From NCBI GenBank assembly GCA_903870245.1, contig CAIQCB010000048.1, positions 1-35,042 of the forward strand: a DNA stretch of 35,042 nucleotides. Direction: 5' to 3'. The position numbers were made by a program, and so were the translations under genes. Source of the DNA: an uncultured Methylocystaceae bacterium (GTDB taxonomy: Bacteria; Pseudomonadota; Alphaproteobacteria; Rhizobiales; Beijerinckiaceae). How positions within the stretch are numbered: position 1 is the stretch's first letter; the number at the start of each line of letters is the position of its first letter. Shown here piece after piece: positions 8,388 to 17,372 of this stretch. The notes below the pieces were generated by a model. That model ran no database searches, was not told where the DNA came from, and saw only the letters and a program-made list of their open reading frames with translations.

Positions 8388-8839
8388 GCAGCTACCGTCA
8401 CCCCAATTCGGTCATAGCTTGTAATTACCCCGCGGCCGTCAAACCAAGCGAATGCCGAATTTACGCTTAATCAGATCAACTCAACCTTACACATCCATAG
8501 TTTGAAATTCAACTCATACTGCGCGGGTCATTGCCTTGATCCAACGAAAGCCATGCTTTTCCTAGCGTGCGGTGAAGCGTCGTGGACGCCCAGTTTTCGG
8601 CCGTAATGTCAGTTTTCGAAGCCCAACCCCTGTCTTCGATGCAATCACCAGCCATTCATAAATCGTTAAGCTGAATTCATGTGACACTATAACCGCAGGT
8701 GGCATTTCATCCTTACGCACGCACTCAGCCGCCATGAACCGATTGCTTTCCAAGATTTGAAGGTTAAAGTTTCGTCTGTCCCTCTCAATATTTCATTGAT
8801 TCATAACGCTGCTTGAAGTTCAAGAAAATGCTGCCTTAA
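8388..8839. other. Stretch without a convincing gene
   Basis: Between the IS256 relic and the split nuclease genes. A 63-codon minus-strand frame at 8562-8753 has no ribosome site or recognisable product. No repeats or strong hairpins were seen. Confidence 0.5.
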
Positions 8840-9436
8840 TTACAGACTAGTGTGCAATGCGTTGTTAATTATATTAGTCCATTCCAGCAGTTCATTTTTT
8901 ATGGCAATAATATGCTCGCGACGCTTCTTTTCATTTGATAACAACGAATGAAGATTTACAATTGATAGTATTTTTGGGTCGAGGGGTTTGTGGAATTTCC
9001 ATAAGACCCACGCTTTATCCTTTGTCTCTGAGCTAAGCGAACTACGTAATCGGTCTAATTCATCTTTCAATTTCTTTTCTTCATCAATACTATCATTTAG
9101 TTCTAGTCTTACGCCAATCCAAGGATTTTCAATCGGCCATTTTCCGTGCAGAAATTTTATTGGCTTCAATTGATCTGCGAATCCAATGAATAGAACTCTG
9201 TCGTTAAAAATGCGTTTATTCCAGCCACATATACGTTCTTCTTTGCATGCTTGTTCATACTTCTTGGGCGTTTGTTCAAGATTATAGCCCTGAGGTATCT
9301 CTTCACTAAGAACTCTTCCTAACTCATCCCAGAAGCCGTCAGTTAAATCTATTTTGTATTGCGCATACATGCATGTGAGTTCATTGAGGACGGATATATT
9401 TTCTTCCACAAAAATTTTGAAATTTGTATCGATCAT
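8840..9436 (-). CDS. Companion of PD-(D/E)XK nuclease, possible split C-terminal domain
   Basis: A 198-residue acidic/lysine-rich protein. Its ATG (9436-9434) overlaps the stop of the upstream nuclease gene by one base (TAATG), so translation is coupled. Motifs include GFWDELGRVLSEEIPQGY, RVLFIGFAD and PWIGVRLELND, then a charged helix. This pattern resembles the C-terminal half of longer PD-(D/E)XK proteins of the PF14281 type, which suggests that one ancestral protein is encoded here as two. The DNA is AT-rich like its partner. No catalytic residues of its own are evident. Confidence 0.6.
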   Translation of the reverse strand: MIDTNFKIFVEENISVLNELTCMYAQYKIDLTDGFWDELGRVLSEEIPQGYNLEQTPKKYEQACKEERICGWNKRIFNDRVLFIGFADQLKPIKFLHGKWPIENPWIGVRLELNDSIDEEKKLKDELDRLRSSLSSETKDKAWVLWKFHKPLDPKILSIVNLHSLLSNEKKRREHIIAIKNELLEWTNIINNALHTSL

Positions 9437-10191
9437 TAAATTTCTCCCAATAATAGTTGATATTGCAGTAATATTTCAGAAACAGATATTGCTGATCCTT
9501 CATGCTTGATCTCACTAATTAGATCTTGGATCAATTTACAGATATCCCTACGATAGGAAAGCAATATAAGATGTTTAAGAAGACGACCCTCTCCCCCACG
9601 AAATGACTGACTTGAGCTATAAGATGACGGACTGGGACACCTTCCATCTGGAGTAAGATAGACAAGAACCTTAGATCTGTCGTCTATGTTAGTATGATTA
9701 TCAATGAAATTCCAATAACGACTTAACTGGCCATCTAGGTCTTTAGCGTAAAGTTTATTTTCGATAATTAGAATAAATTTGGGCCCTCGCAATAAAATAT
9801 CACATTGCCCGAGCGGTTCTGGAAGTTTTTGTTCTTTTTGGCAGGTCCAATCATAATATTGGTCAGGAATCGTAATACTAACATCTTTGCATTGGCTGAT
9901 CGCTGCGTCTTGGATAAGCAGCAAAAACTTCTTGAGAAACCGACTACCTTGATTATGATGGTCAAAAGGATTCAAAAAATAGCATAAAAAAGATGAGTGA
10001 GCAATTTCTCTATGTCCACAGCCGAGGGCATGGAAGACGTTAAATTTAGGTGGCCTCAACCACTCCTCGTGCTTTTTGTCTTCGATAAACTTAGCTGATT
10101 TAATTAAAAGTGAGTTGAAAATAATATTTCTTTCCATGCGAGATTGAACGTATTGCTGAATGCATTCATTGTATTTGTTAAGTGTATTCAT
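9436..10191 (-). CDS. PD-(D/E)XK nuclease superfamily protein (PF14281-like)
   Basis: A 251-residue protein. The family signature NVFHALGCGHREIAHSSFL followed by CYFLNPFDHHNQG is clear. The catalytic core reads LGQCDILLRGPKFILIIENK (Asp, then ExK) and DGQLSRYWNFI (Gln..Tyr), so the nuclease site appears complete. The protein is shorter than usual for this family, and the missing C-terminal part probably corresponds to the overlapping downstream gene. No strong ribosome site precedes the ATG at 10191. AT-rich DNA flanked by IS256 and IS3 relics indicates acquisition with transposons. Such nucleases are common in defence islands; the target is unknown. Confidence 0.78.
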   Translation of the reverse strand: MNTLNKYNECIQQYVQSRMERNIIFNSLLIKSAKFIEDKKHEEWLRPPKFNVFHALGCGHREIAHSSFLCYFLNPFDHHNQGSRFLKKFLLLIQDAAISQCKDVSITIPDQYYDWTCQKEQKLPEPLGQCDILLRGPKFILIIENKLYAKDLDGQLSRYWNFIDNHTNIDDRSKVLVYLTPDGRCPSPSSYSSSQSFRGGEGRLLKHLILLSYRRDICKLIQDLISEIKHEGSAISVSEILLQYQLLLGEI

Positions 10192-10299
10192 TCAAATAGA
10201 CCTGCGTTTATTTCAAAGATATATTAATGAGACTATTATTTCAACAAAAATTATAAAAAAGTTTATGCCCTTTTTATTTGATCAGAACAATTCGATAAA

Positions 10300-10565
10300 A
10301 TGATATGGGCCGGGTTCCGTTGACGCGCCCTGCGCGAAAATTACGTCGATGGGGCGATCGGCAGAAGCTTGCAGATCGGCTCGATCCTATGCTTCTCACT
10401 TTGATCGTCAATAAAAGAGATCATGGCTTCGACCAGCGGTCGAGCTCCTCCGCCACAAAATAAGCCGACGCATTGCGATGGATGTAATTGGCCTGAAGTA
10501 GTTCGCGGTTCCCCCAATTCACTTGTTTCAGACGCGTCTGTTCTTCCGTTCTCATTACAGGGCTC
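10300..10565 (-). mobile_element. IS3-family relic: end of orfA and start of orfB
   Basis: The minus strand encodes the end of an IS3 orfA (WGNRELLQANYIHRNASAYF, then ELDRWSKP and a stop at 10423-10421). The ATG of orfB (10424) overlaps this stop. The orfB start reads MISFIDDQSEKHRIEPICKL and LPIAPST, typical of IS3, but a TAA at 10343-10341 interrupts it, after which SRRARQRNPA continues in frame before homology is lost near 10300. The rest of both genes is gone. The relic abuts the helicase gene, whose stop is at 10566. Confidence 0.85.
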
Positions 10566-13500
10566 TCAGCCATCGACAATGAGCACCTCTCCTGAAATCG
10601 GGAGGTGCAGAGCCAGCATGATTGGCTTTGGTGATGGCAGTGATGCGGCAATCGCCTCGCGATAAAGGCGCAACTGTCTGGCATGCTTTTGCACCTGATC
10701 CGCCCAAGCGCTCGCGCGTCCCGGAAAGCTCTTATGGTCAAAAACAACAATTTCATGAGGCGTTTCGACGAGCGCGTCGATGCGGCCTGATAGTGTGCGT
10801 TCGCCCATTCGGAAGATGATTGGCGTCTCGCGCTTCAGGACGCCGCCGGGCCAGCGGTCAGCGACGAAGGCGTGGAAACGCAAACTCATCGTCGCAACGT
10901 CTCTCGGATCGAGACCAGAGACCCCCCAAGCGTCTAGCAGTCGCTCGGCGAGCGCGAGGCGCCGCGGTTCCTCCCAGTCCGGGTCGTCGGCGGCGAGAAA
11001 GCGATGTATCGCCTCGCCCACCCGTGACATGTCCGACGAACCGGCAAAAGGCAGTCTTACGCCAAGGTCGATCGCCTCTACGATCTTCTCGTTCTTTTGC
11101 TCCTCCTGCTCCCGCGCCTCTTCGCTCGGCGTCACCGCCAGAGGCGGAAAGGATCGCGGCTCTGCATCGGGGCTGCAATAGGCCTGCGAGAAATCAGGAG
11201 ACTGGGCTTCCTCGATTGGGACCGGCGCGAAAACGCGCGCGGCATGGATCCTTCCATTTACGCGGGTTTCGGCGCCGCCGATGCCCAGCGCCTCGATTGC
11301 TGGGGCTCCTTCGTCCGATTTCAATTCGTCGAGCCATTGCCAACCATTCTTAGGCAGGGCCAAAACGAGATAGTCGCGCGCGCGCGTGGCGCCGACATAG
11401 AGCAGTCGGGCTCTTTCAGCTTGCTCGGAGTCGACGGCCGCTTGCCCTGCAGGAGAACTCGCCGCTGTCGCGTCGATGTAGACGTCTTTTTTCTGGGCGC
11501 CAAAAGGCCAAGGCCAGAATCGCAGCCATCTCCCCGCGAGTGGATCGTTCCACTCTGTTTCCGCCTGCGATATGTCGCTGGTCACATGGACGCCGAAGGG
11601 GCTCGCCTTCGGTTTCGAATCCAGGCCCGTCAACACAACGAAGCGCCATTCGAGGCCCTTCGCCGCGTGATAGGTGAGAACCGTGACGGCGTCCGGAGAC
11701 CGGCTTTGAGGCTGATTCTCCTCCCGTTCAGAAAGCCAGGCGCAAAGGTCGGTCGCGGTCGTTGGCGCATGACTGCGCCGCCGGTCCTCCTCATAGGCCG
11801 CGACGAGCCCGCGCAACTGCTCGAGATTGAGAAGGCGTTCTTCGGAGCTTCCCCATCTGCGGACAGCCTTGCTAATCCCGCCAAGCGCGAGCACTGCATC
11901 CACAAATTCGAGCGGCGTCTTGTGGACGACGGTATCCGCGATGGTTCGCAAATCGGCGGCCAAAGGAACCAGCGCCTCCATCCCAGCGGCGCGATCTTCG
12001 CGCAAACAGGCTTCAAACCAAGCGGGTTGATCTGCTCCTTCGTGCAGGAGATGGGCGAGTTCGGCGAGAGCCAGCGTGTCGCGCCTATCGGCGCACCACC
12101 GCAGGGCTGCCAAAGCCAGCCGGACTTCTAGTGTGCCGAACAGTCCAACACGCTCGATCGCAACCTTCACGCCTGCGGCGGCAAGGGCGTCGGCGATTTT
12201 GAGGCAGTCGTCGTTGGTGCAGCAAAGGATGGCGATGTCGCCAGGTCCGAGCAGTCTCGTCGCGCCGTCGGTTACAACCCGCCATTCAGCGCCGTTGGCG
12301 AGCGCGTCGATAACGCCGCCAGCGACCGAAGCAGCGAAGTCCCGGTCAATCCTCCAAAACGCCAAAGGCGTCCCCTGTCCTGGCAGGTCCTTGCGCTCGA
12401 CCTTGCCAATCTGCGTAGTTTCGGTCGGCAGGCCCATCGCTCTGAAGGTTGGACCGAATGCGTCGTTGAAGAAGGCGACAAGCCCCGGGCGGCTGCGCCA
12501 ATTCTTATCGAGCGTCGAGCGCGTTCCACCTGTGGTCGTCTGAATTTTCGGGGCCAGCTGGGTGATGAGATCCGGATCGGCGCCGCGGAAGCCGTAGATC
12601 GCCTGTTTTGGATCGCCGACCCAGATGCTTGCTCCCACGTGTCTTGACATCTCGACGAAATTGGCGAGCTGCAGGGGACTGGTGTCCTGAAACTCGTCGA
12701 CGAAGATCGAATCGATGCGCTCCTTCAGTTCGCCCTCAAGGAGGGGCGTGCGGAGAAGGTCTAACATCAGTCGGTCCTGGTCGACGAAGTCGACAAGACC
12801 CCAGGCGCGCTTATGGGCGTCGTAAGCCTGCATTGCTTCCGAGGCGCAGGCGAAGATGCCGGATATGTAACGTGTGACCTGTTCGCGCAGACGTGGATGC
12901 CGGGCAAAGGCTGCGGCGGCCTCCCGTACCGGCTCGAAATTGGCGTCGTCAGCCTTCGTGCCGGAGAGCTTGGAGATTTTCGCCCAGCGGCTCCAAGGCC
13001 AATCCACCACCCTCCCGCTGGCGGAGAAGTCGCGCAGTTGCTTTAGTGCGCCCGCAGTCCCCTTGGTCAGCCCCTCGTCGCTGGGATACAAAGCAAGCAG
13101 GGCCTTGATTGCGTCGAGTAGTGCGGCGTCGAGTCCCGCTTCTGTCTCATGGGGCGTCGGGGTCGCCAGGAGGGCGGCAAAACCTTCGATCGAGCGTTCG
13201 GCGCAGCGCGCCAAAGCTTCGGGCGCGATGTTGTTGGCGCGCGCGAGCTCAACGACTTTGTTGACGTCAGCGCGCCAGTCTTTCTCTGCATAGGCTTCGT
13301 CATAACCGAAGGCGCGAGAGAGTCGGCCCATCTCGTCGGCGCGCTTGCCGATCGCCAGATTTGCAGCCTCCCGAAACGCAATGGCCGCAGCTGATTCCTC
13401 AATCACATCGACGATGGGCGAAAGGCCAAGACCGAAGGCGAATTCCTTGACGAGGCCGCCGCTGACGCCATTGATCGTGCTGATCCTTGCGCCCAGCAGC

Positions 13501-13721
13501 CGGATCGCAGCCTGCGTATGTCCGGCCCCGATCAATCGGGAGCGCGCCCGCTCGCGCAGTTCTTCCGCCGCCTTCACCGTGAACGTGCTCGCGACGATGC
13601 GTTCGGGCGCCTGGCCTGCGGCGATCTCCGCCTCAATGCGCGACGTCAGATCATAGGTCTTGCCCGTCCCCGCCGAGGCCGTGACGATGCCCACAGGATG
13701 GGGTTGATTTTTCGCGCTCAT
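10566..13721 (-). CDS. AddA-like UvrD/Rep helicase with C-terminal RecB-type nuclease
   Basis: A 1051-residue protein; the ATG at 13721 has GGGAGAG five bases upstream and overlaps the stop of the upstream gene (ATGA). Superfamily 1 motifs occur in order: TASAGTGKTYDL (Walker A), TFTVKAAEELRERA (Ia), FVDEFQDTSPLQ (II), WVGDPKQAIYGFRGAD (III), LDKNWRSRPGLV (IV), TYHAAKGLEWRFVVL (V) and RLLYVGATRARDYLVL (VI). A C-terminal nuclease domain shows GEAIHRFL, GRIDALVE, FDHK and QLRLY, all catalytic positions being present. It pairs with the upstream AddB-like protein as in AddAB or RecBCD, which unwind and degrade double-strand ends. The position in a mobile island suggests defence or recombination rather than housekeeping repair. 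Confidence 0.9.
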   Translation of the reverse strand: MSAKNQPHPVGIVTASAGTGKTYDLTSRIEAEIAAGQAPERIVASTFTVKAAEELRERARSRLIGAGHTQAAIRLLGARISTINGVSGGLVKEFAFGLGLSPIVDVIEESAAAIAFREAANLAIGKRADEMGRLSRAFGYDEAYAEKDWRADVNKVVELARANNIAPEALARCAERSIEGFAALLATPTPHETEAGLDAALLDAIKALLALYPSDEGLTKGTAGALKQLRDFSASGRVVDWPWSRWAKISKLSGTKADDANFEPVREAAAAFARHPRLREQVTRYISGIFACASEAMQAYDAHKRAWGLVDFVDQDRLMLDLLRTPLLEGELKERIDSIFVDEFQDTSPLQLANFVEMSRHVGASIWVGDPKQAIYGFRGADPDLITQLAPKIQTTTGGTRSTLDKNWRSRPGLVAFFNDAFGPTFRAMGLPTETTQIGKVERKDLPGQGTPLAFWRIDRDFAASVAGGVIDALANGAEWRVVTDGATRLLGPGDIAILCCTNDDCLKIADALAAAGVKVAIERVGLFGTLEVRLALAALRWCADRRDTLALAELAHLLHEGADQPAWFEACLREDRAAGMEALVPLAADLRTIADTVVHKTPLEFVDAVLALGGISKAVRRWGSSEERLLNLEQLRGLVAAYEEDRRRSHAPTTATDLCAWLSEREENQPQSRSPDAVTVLTYHAAKGLEWRFVVLTGLDSKPKASPFGVHVTSDISQAETEWNDPLAGRWLRFWPWPFGAQKKDVYIDATAASSPAGQAAVDSEQAERARLLYVGATRARDYLVLALPKNGWQWLDELKSDEGAPAIEALGIGGAETRVNGRIHAARVFAPVPIEEAQSPDFSQAYCSPDAEPRSFPPLAVTPSEEAREQEEQKNEKIVEAIDLGVRLPFAGSSDMSRVGEAIHRFLAADDPDWEEPRRLALAERLLDAWGVSGLDPRDVATMSLRFHAFVADRWPGGVLKRETPIIFRMGERTLSGRIDALVETPHEIVVFDHKSFPGRASAWADQVQKHARQLRLYREAIAASLPSPKPIMLALHLPISGEVLIVDG

Positions 13722-16321
13722 GACGCTCTCCCACAAAGGCCTGCGTAATCACAAAAGCCGCAGCTCGGCGGGAGGAGCAAATGAGCATCCTCGAAATCTG
13801 CAAGGCCCACTTCCGCGTGTTCGAACGTCGCGCGAACCTTGCCGCCCCCGATCTCCCTCATCGTCGCCTTCCAGGAAGAGGCGATGCGGTCCCAAGTCTC
13901 TTTTGGCGTCGCCCCATCCAGGATGAGCGTCGCCTCGCCGTCGAGCAAACCCGTAGTCAGAAAGCGCCTTTGGCGCAGCATGAAGTAGCCGGTCTCGACG
14001 TCGACATTCTCGTCCGAGACGTGCCGGGCGTAGACCGAGAGCTGTAGGGCGAGGCCGTTTTCGAGTTCGGCGCGGCGACGGCTTTCCCGGCGTTGCCATT
14101 TAAGATCAATGACAACAAAACGCCCGTCAGGCGTCTTCGCGAGCATGTCGATGAAACCTTGCACTTCAGTATCGGCGGCCAGCGAGCCGGTGACCGTGAA
14201 GGGGTGTTCGACAGCGACGACGGTCAGCTTTTTCGAGCGCAGGAAGCGCGCGAGTTCGGCGAGCGCCTGCGGAATGGCGACTTTCGCGGCGGCAAGCTCA
14301 CCGGCTGCGCCCGGCAGGAGAAGAGTAGCGCCTATCTGCGGCAGAAGCTCGGTCAGACGCGCTTTTGCGGCCGTCTCTATGTTTTCCGGTTCTGGAGCGC
14401 CGCCGGGGCCGAAGAGCTCCTCGGCGATCCCGTGGGCGAGCGTTCCCATCAAGGCGTCGATGTTAGGCAGCGACTGCCGAGCGCTGGGATAGAGCTTCCC
14501 GGCGTAGCGGAGCGTCCACTGCAAGGGGCAAGAAAGAAGCGTCGAGAGTGAGCTCGCTGACTCCGCCCGTCTCGAGGGAATTGCCGCTTTGGGCGCTGTC
14601 CATTCTGTCCTTGGCCCCGGCGGCGCAACGAAAGCGACGGGCGCCCGGACCACCTTTCGACCGATGAGCGTCGGCTTCGCCTCGTCCAGGATGACTTCGG
14701 CGCGGACCGTCGTCTCGCTTTCGAGAGTGCCGCGTCGGGCTATGAGTGTATGCCACAGGGGATGGGCAGTCGTTTCGGCTCCTGCCGCAAGCGCGGGTCG
14801 GACGAGGATGATCCGCTGCGCGAATTGCAGGGGCCGCTCCCAAGCGGCGGAGAGTCGCCTCAAAGCGAGGTCCGGTTCATCCAGGGGACAACCGGCATCG
14901 GCGAGGACGGCGCGCTCCTGCTTATTCCAGATCGTGCGTGAGTTGTTTTCCCCGAGATCGGCGAAATGCCACCAAACAACCGTACCCGCCTCCCCCCAAA
15001 TGGCCCCCGGATGGCGGACTGCCCGCCATGGAGCCGCCTCGGCGACGGCCGAGGGATCGGCGACGCCTGAACCGACGGCTTCCTCGAGCATGCGCTCAAT
15101 CAGGACTCGGTCGAGCCGGTTCGTCTCCGTCGCGGCGATAGCCGTCGCCAGTTCGGCGGCGATCTCTGCGAGGGAAAAGAAAAGCGGTTCCTCCGATACG
15201 GCCGCGCGCTTGACCGCCCAGGCCGATACCTTCTCGGCGATCCGTCTCGCGCTCGCACGCGTCATTCCCTGCGTCGGATCATGGCGTTCTGGCTCTACGA
15301 ACTCCCGCCATTCAGCCAGGCGCGCGGCGACTTTGCTGGCATCGGCGCCTTCCGCTGCGGCCAAATCATGCGCGATCTTGACCCATGCCGCGTTCCACTC
15401 TTCGCCGCCCACACCAGGCGATCCGGCAACGACATCCGCGAGCTTGTTGGCGGCGGATCTTGGCAGCGGGCCGAGGGGAAGCAGCAAGAAATCGAGCAAA
15501 CGCCTCGGGTCTGGCGGTTCCCACGCAAGCGCGAAGGAAAGCGGCAGCAACTGCAAGAGCGCGCGATAAGGCGACGGCGCCGAGTAACCCAAACGAGGCA
15601 GGCCGGCCTTGTGCAACGAATGATCGAGCAGCCCCGTGTCTTTGCCGAGGATGAAGACCAGGTTCCTGTTCTCCTCGGGCGCCGACGCCAGCCATGCAGC
15701 GAGTGTCTCCGCCGCGACGAGTTCGGTGTCGGCGGCAAGGAGCGCAAGCCGTCCGTCGTCTAGCGACGGATCCGTACCGTCGGGAAGCTGTTCGATGCGG
15801 ACCCCGCAGCGTTCCAAGTGGTCGATGAGCGCTCTCCATCCGACCGGGATCAGTGCACGCTCATCGACGAGTTTGATTGATCGCAAGGAAAGCCTGGGAC
15901 GTTCGGTAAGTGCGTTGATTGCGTCGCGCAGTCGATCGGCATGCCCGGCGGGCAGATGCGGCCCGGCTTGCTCAGCCATGGAGAGATGAGAAAAGCGCGT
16001 GCGCGACTCGCCTACGCCGGGACGCCACCCAGCTTCGATGAGTTCATCCCGCCACCCAAGAAGCTCGCGCGTCGACGACCAAGGGTCGAGGGCGAAGGAG
16101 CGGGACCAAAACATATCTGAACCCGCAGCCTCGAGCTTTCGACGATATGTGGCGATCCGCTCGACAGTGGAGCTAAGAGGACCGCCCAGCCCCACCATTG
16201 TCTCAATATGGTCGAGAAGGCGTAGCGGCCCAACCACCGCTTGGTCGAGGACCGCAGGTCCAGGTCCCGGATGTTCCGGCCAGGCGCCGGCGTCTGCGAA
16301 CCAAGAGAAGACCAAATCCAT
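13718..16321 (-). CDS. AddB-like PD-(D/E)XK nuclease subunit
   Basis: The ATG at 16321 (MDLVFSW) has GGAG eight bases upstream and fits the family start; an ATG at 16354 is possible. The product is about 867 residues. The N-terminus (VVGPLRLLDHIETMVGLGG, then DPWSSTRELLGWRDEL) matches a family regularly found beside UvrD-type helicases. The large middle resembles an inactive helicase without a Walker A motif. The C-terminal nuclease shows MGTLAHGI, GFIDML, VVIDLKW and LQLSVYA. Cys in LLSCPLQWTL plus three in SCGFCDYAGLCG can hold an Fe-S cluster, as in AddB. The sequence is unlike housekeeping alphaproteobacterial AddB at its start, so this is an accessory pair. Confidence 0.85.
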   Translation of the reverse strand: MDLVFSWFADAGAWPEHPGPGPAVLDQAVVGPLRLLDHIETMVGLGGPLSSTVERIATYRRKLEAAGSDMFWSRSFALDPWSSTRELLGWRDELIEAGWRPGVGESRTRFSHLSMAEQAGPHLPAGHADRLRDAINALTERPRLSLRSIKLVDERALIPVGWRALIDHLERCGVRIEQLPDGTDPSLDDGRLALLAADTELVAAETLAAWLASAPEENRNLVFILGKDTGLLDHSLHKAGLPRLGYSAPSPYRALLQLLPLSFALAWEPPDPRRLLDFLLLPLGPLPRSAANKLADVVAGSPGVGGEEWNAAWVKIAHDLAAAEGADASKVAARLAEWREFVEPERHDPTQGMTRASARRIAEKVSAWAVKRAAVSEEPLFFSLAEIAAELATAIAATETNRLDRVLIERMLEEAVGSGVADPSAVAEAAPWRAVRHPGAIWGEAGTVVWWHFADLGENNSRTIWNKQERAVLADAGCPLDEPDLALRRLSAAWERPLQFAQRIILVRPALAAGAETTAHPLWHTLIARRGTLESETTVRAEVILDEAKPTLIGRKVVRAPVAFVAPPGPRTEWTAPKAAIPSRRAESASSLSTLLSCPLQWTLRYAGKLYPSARQSLPNIDALMGTLAHGIAEELFGPGGAPEPENIETAAKARLTELLPQIGATLLLPGAAGELAAAKVAIPQALAELARFLRSKKLTVVAVEHPFTVTGSLAADTEVQGFIDMLAKTPDGRFVVIDLKWQRRESRRRAELENGLALQLSVYARHVSDENVDVETGYFMLRQRRFLTTGLLDGEATLILDGATPKETWDRIASSWKATMREIGGGKVRATFEHAEVGLADFEDAHLLLPPSCGFCDYAGLCGRAS

Positions 16322-16483
16322 GAGGCGGCGCTCCACATTCGAATTTGAGACCATCCGACCGGTTGTCAGCGGCGCAGCGTGCAACGTTATTCTCTTACAA
16401 GCTTCGTCCGGAAATCTTCCTCACGCCAGTGCTGGGGACGTCTCCCTGCTTAGGTAATACGCTTCTCCTTCGATGACCGTGCG

Positions 16484-16891
16484 TTACGCCAGCAGTCTGA
16501 AATTCTCGCTGATAAGGGAAACTGCTTCGTGCCCCATAAGCTTGCGGTTCGCATGGAGGATAAAGCAATCCCGCCCAGAGTCGAACATGATGCGCCCGCG
16601 CGGCCAAGCCTCGCATTCACACTTCTGGACAACGAAACGCAACTCTACGTCGATCGCGGTCGTGGCGCCAATTCCGCCAAGTCCCGTAATCCCCTGATCG
16701 GTCCCCGGTGACAGGTCCAGAGCAAATGTAAGTGCATTGTAAGCTTCTGGGCCAGATCAGCCTGCGTGGCTGACTGGGCATTCGATATAGTCCGCGTCAC
16801 GAGGCAGGGACAAACACTTCAGGTGCTGGCGGCTTGTACTGCCGAACGCCGCGTCTGTCGGACCGATGATGTCGATGCTCGCGAGCCTTTT
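16484..16891 (-). pseudogene. Possible unrecognised protein relic with one internal TGA
   Basis: One minus-strand frame is open from 16891 to a TAA at 16486-16484 except for a TGA at 16759-16757. It reads like natural protein: RLASIDIIGPTDAAFG, SLPRDADYIECPVSHAG, the stop, then GPEAYNALTFALDL, GITGLGGIGATTAIDVEL, KCECEAWPRGRIMF and SLISENFRLLA. No family is recognised and no start codon with a ribosome site was found. It may be a decayed gene trapped between the AddAB-like operon and the tail X relic, or a chance open frame in GC-rich DNA. Confidence 0.3.
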
Positions 16892-16893
16892 TC

Positions 16894-17124
16894 ATGAATA
16901 TTGAAACCATTGTAGTCAAAACCGAGCGCGCGATCCTAGACTTGCTTTTATAGCGGCGCTTTCGCCGCGAGGTTCCCGGCCTTGTCGAGGAATCGCTGCG
17001 GCGCAACCCCGGCCTCGCGCGGCAGGGCGAGTTTTTGCCGGTCTGTCTCTCCGTGAAAGTCGCCGTAACGGTTCCCGCACCAAAGAGCCACAGCGCGGCG
17101 ACCGTGGTGACGCTGTATGACTGA
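16894..17124 (+). pseudogene. Phage tail protein X (P2 gpX-like), copy 1, broken by in-frame TAG
   Basis: From the ATG at 16894 the frame runs into a TAG at 16951-16953, where the intact copy (22698-22907) has a Trp codon (LLL*RRF against LLLWRRF). Downstream of this the copies are very alike: REVPGLVEESLRRNPGLARQ, FLPVCLSVKVAV and the shared ending TLYD/KLYD. gpX-type proteins are short LysM-like tail proteins needed for baseplate and tail assembly. The start of gene D (ATGACTGACGCTGCT) follows at 17117 as in the intact copy, but only about five codons remain before unrelated DNA begins near 17132. Confidence 0.88.
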
Positions 17125-17203
17125 CGCTGCTAATCACGAAGATTCTTGATAAGATGGCGCTAAAACTGCTTCAATGTATTATTCATTATTAGATCATTTT
17201 TAC

Positions 17204-17231
17204 TTGACAATTCCTAATGAGATAATACTTT
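17204..17231 (+). promoter_or_regulatory. Candidate sigma-70 promoter
   Basis: TTGACA at 17204-17209 and TACTTT at 17226-17231 with a 16-base spacer, lying in an AT-rich stretch just after the tail X relic. It would drive the gene at 17373 with a leader of about 135 bases. Confidence 0.4.
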
Positions 17232-17286
17232 TGGATGTGCATTGAGACGAGGGCTAGCGCTCTCACCAACCTGCCTTTCCGTGGCA

Positions 17287-17300
17287 AGGTGGTTCCACCT
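17287..17300. repeat. Inverted repeat AGGTGG-TT-CCACCT in the 5' leader
   Basis: A perfect palindrome with six-base arms between the candidate promoter and the start codon at 17373. It could be an operator or an RNA hairpin that masks ribosome access. Confidence 0.4.
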
Positions 17301-17372
17301 AGTGGGATGCGGTCGCTGATGGCGACAACTAAAGCGGATCCTAGCCCTCCGCAATTGAATGAGGGCTTTGCA

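Noticed and set aside
8562-8753. Minus-strand 63-codon frame after the IS256 relic
   Set aside because: No ribosome site and no family resemblance.
11097-12131. Long plus-strand frame opposite the AddA-like gene
   Set aside because: A shadow of the GC-rich helicase gene; Arg-rich with no domain, while the minus strand has all helicase motifs.
14589-15569. Long plus-strand frame opposite the AddB-like gene
   Set aside because: Ser/Arg-rich antisense artefact of a high-GC coding region.
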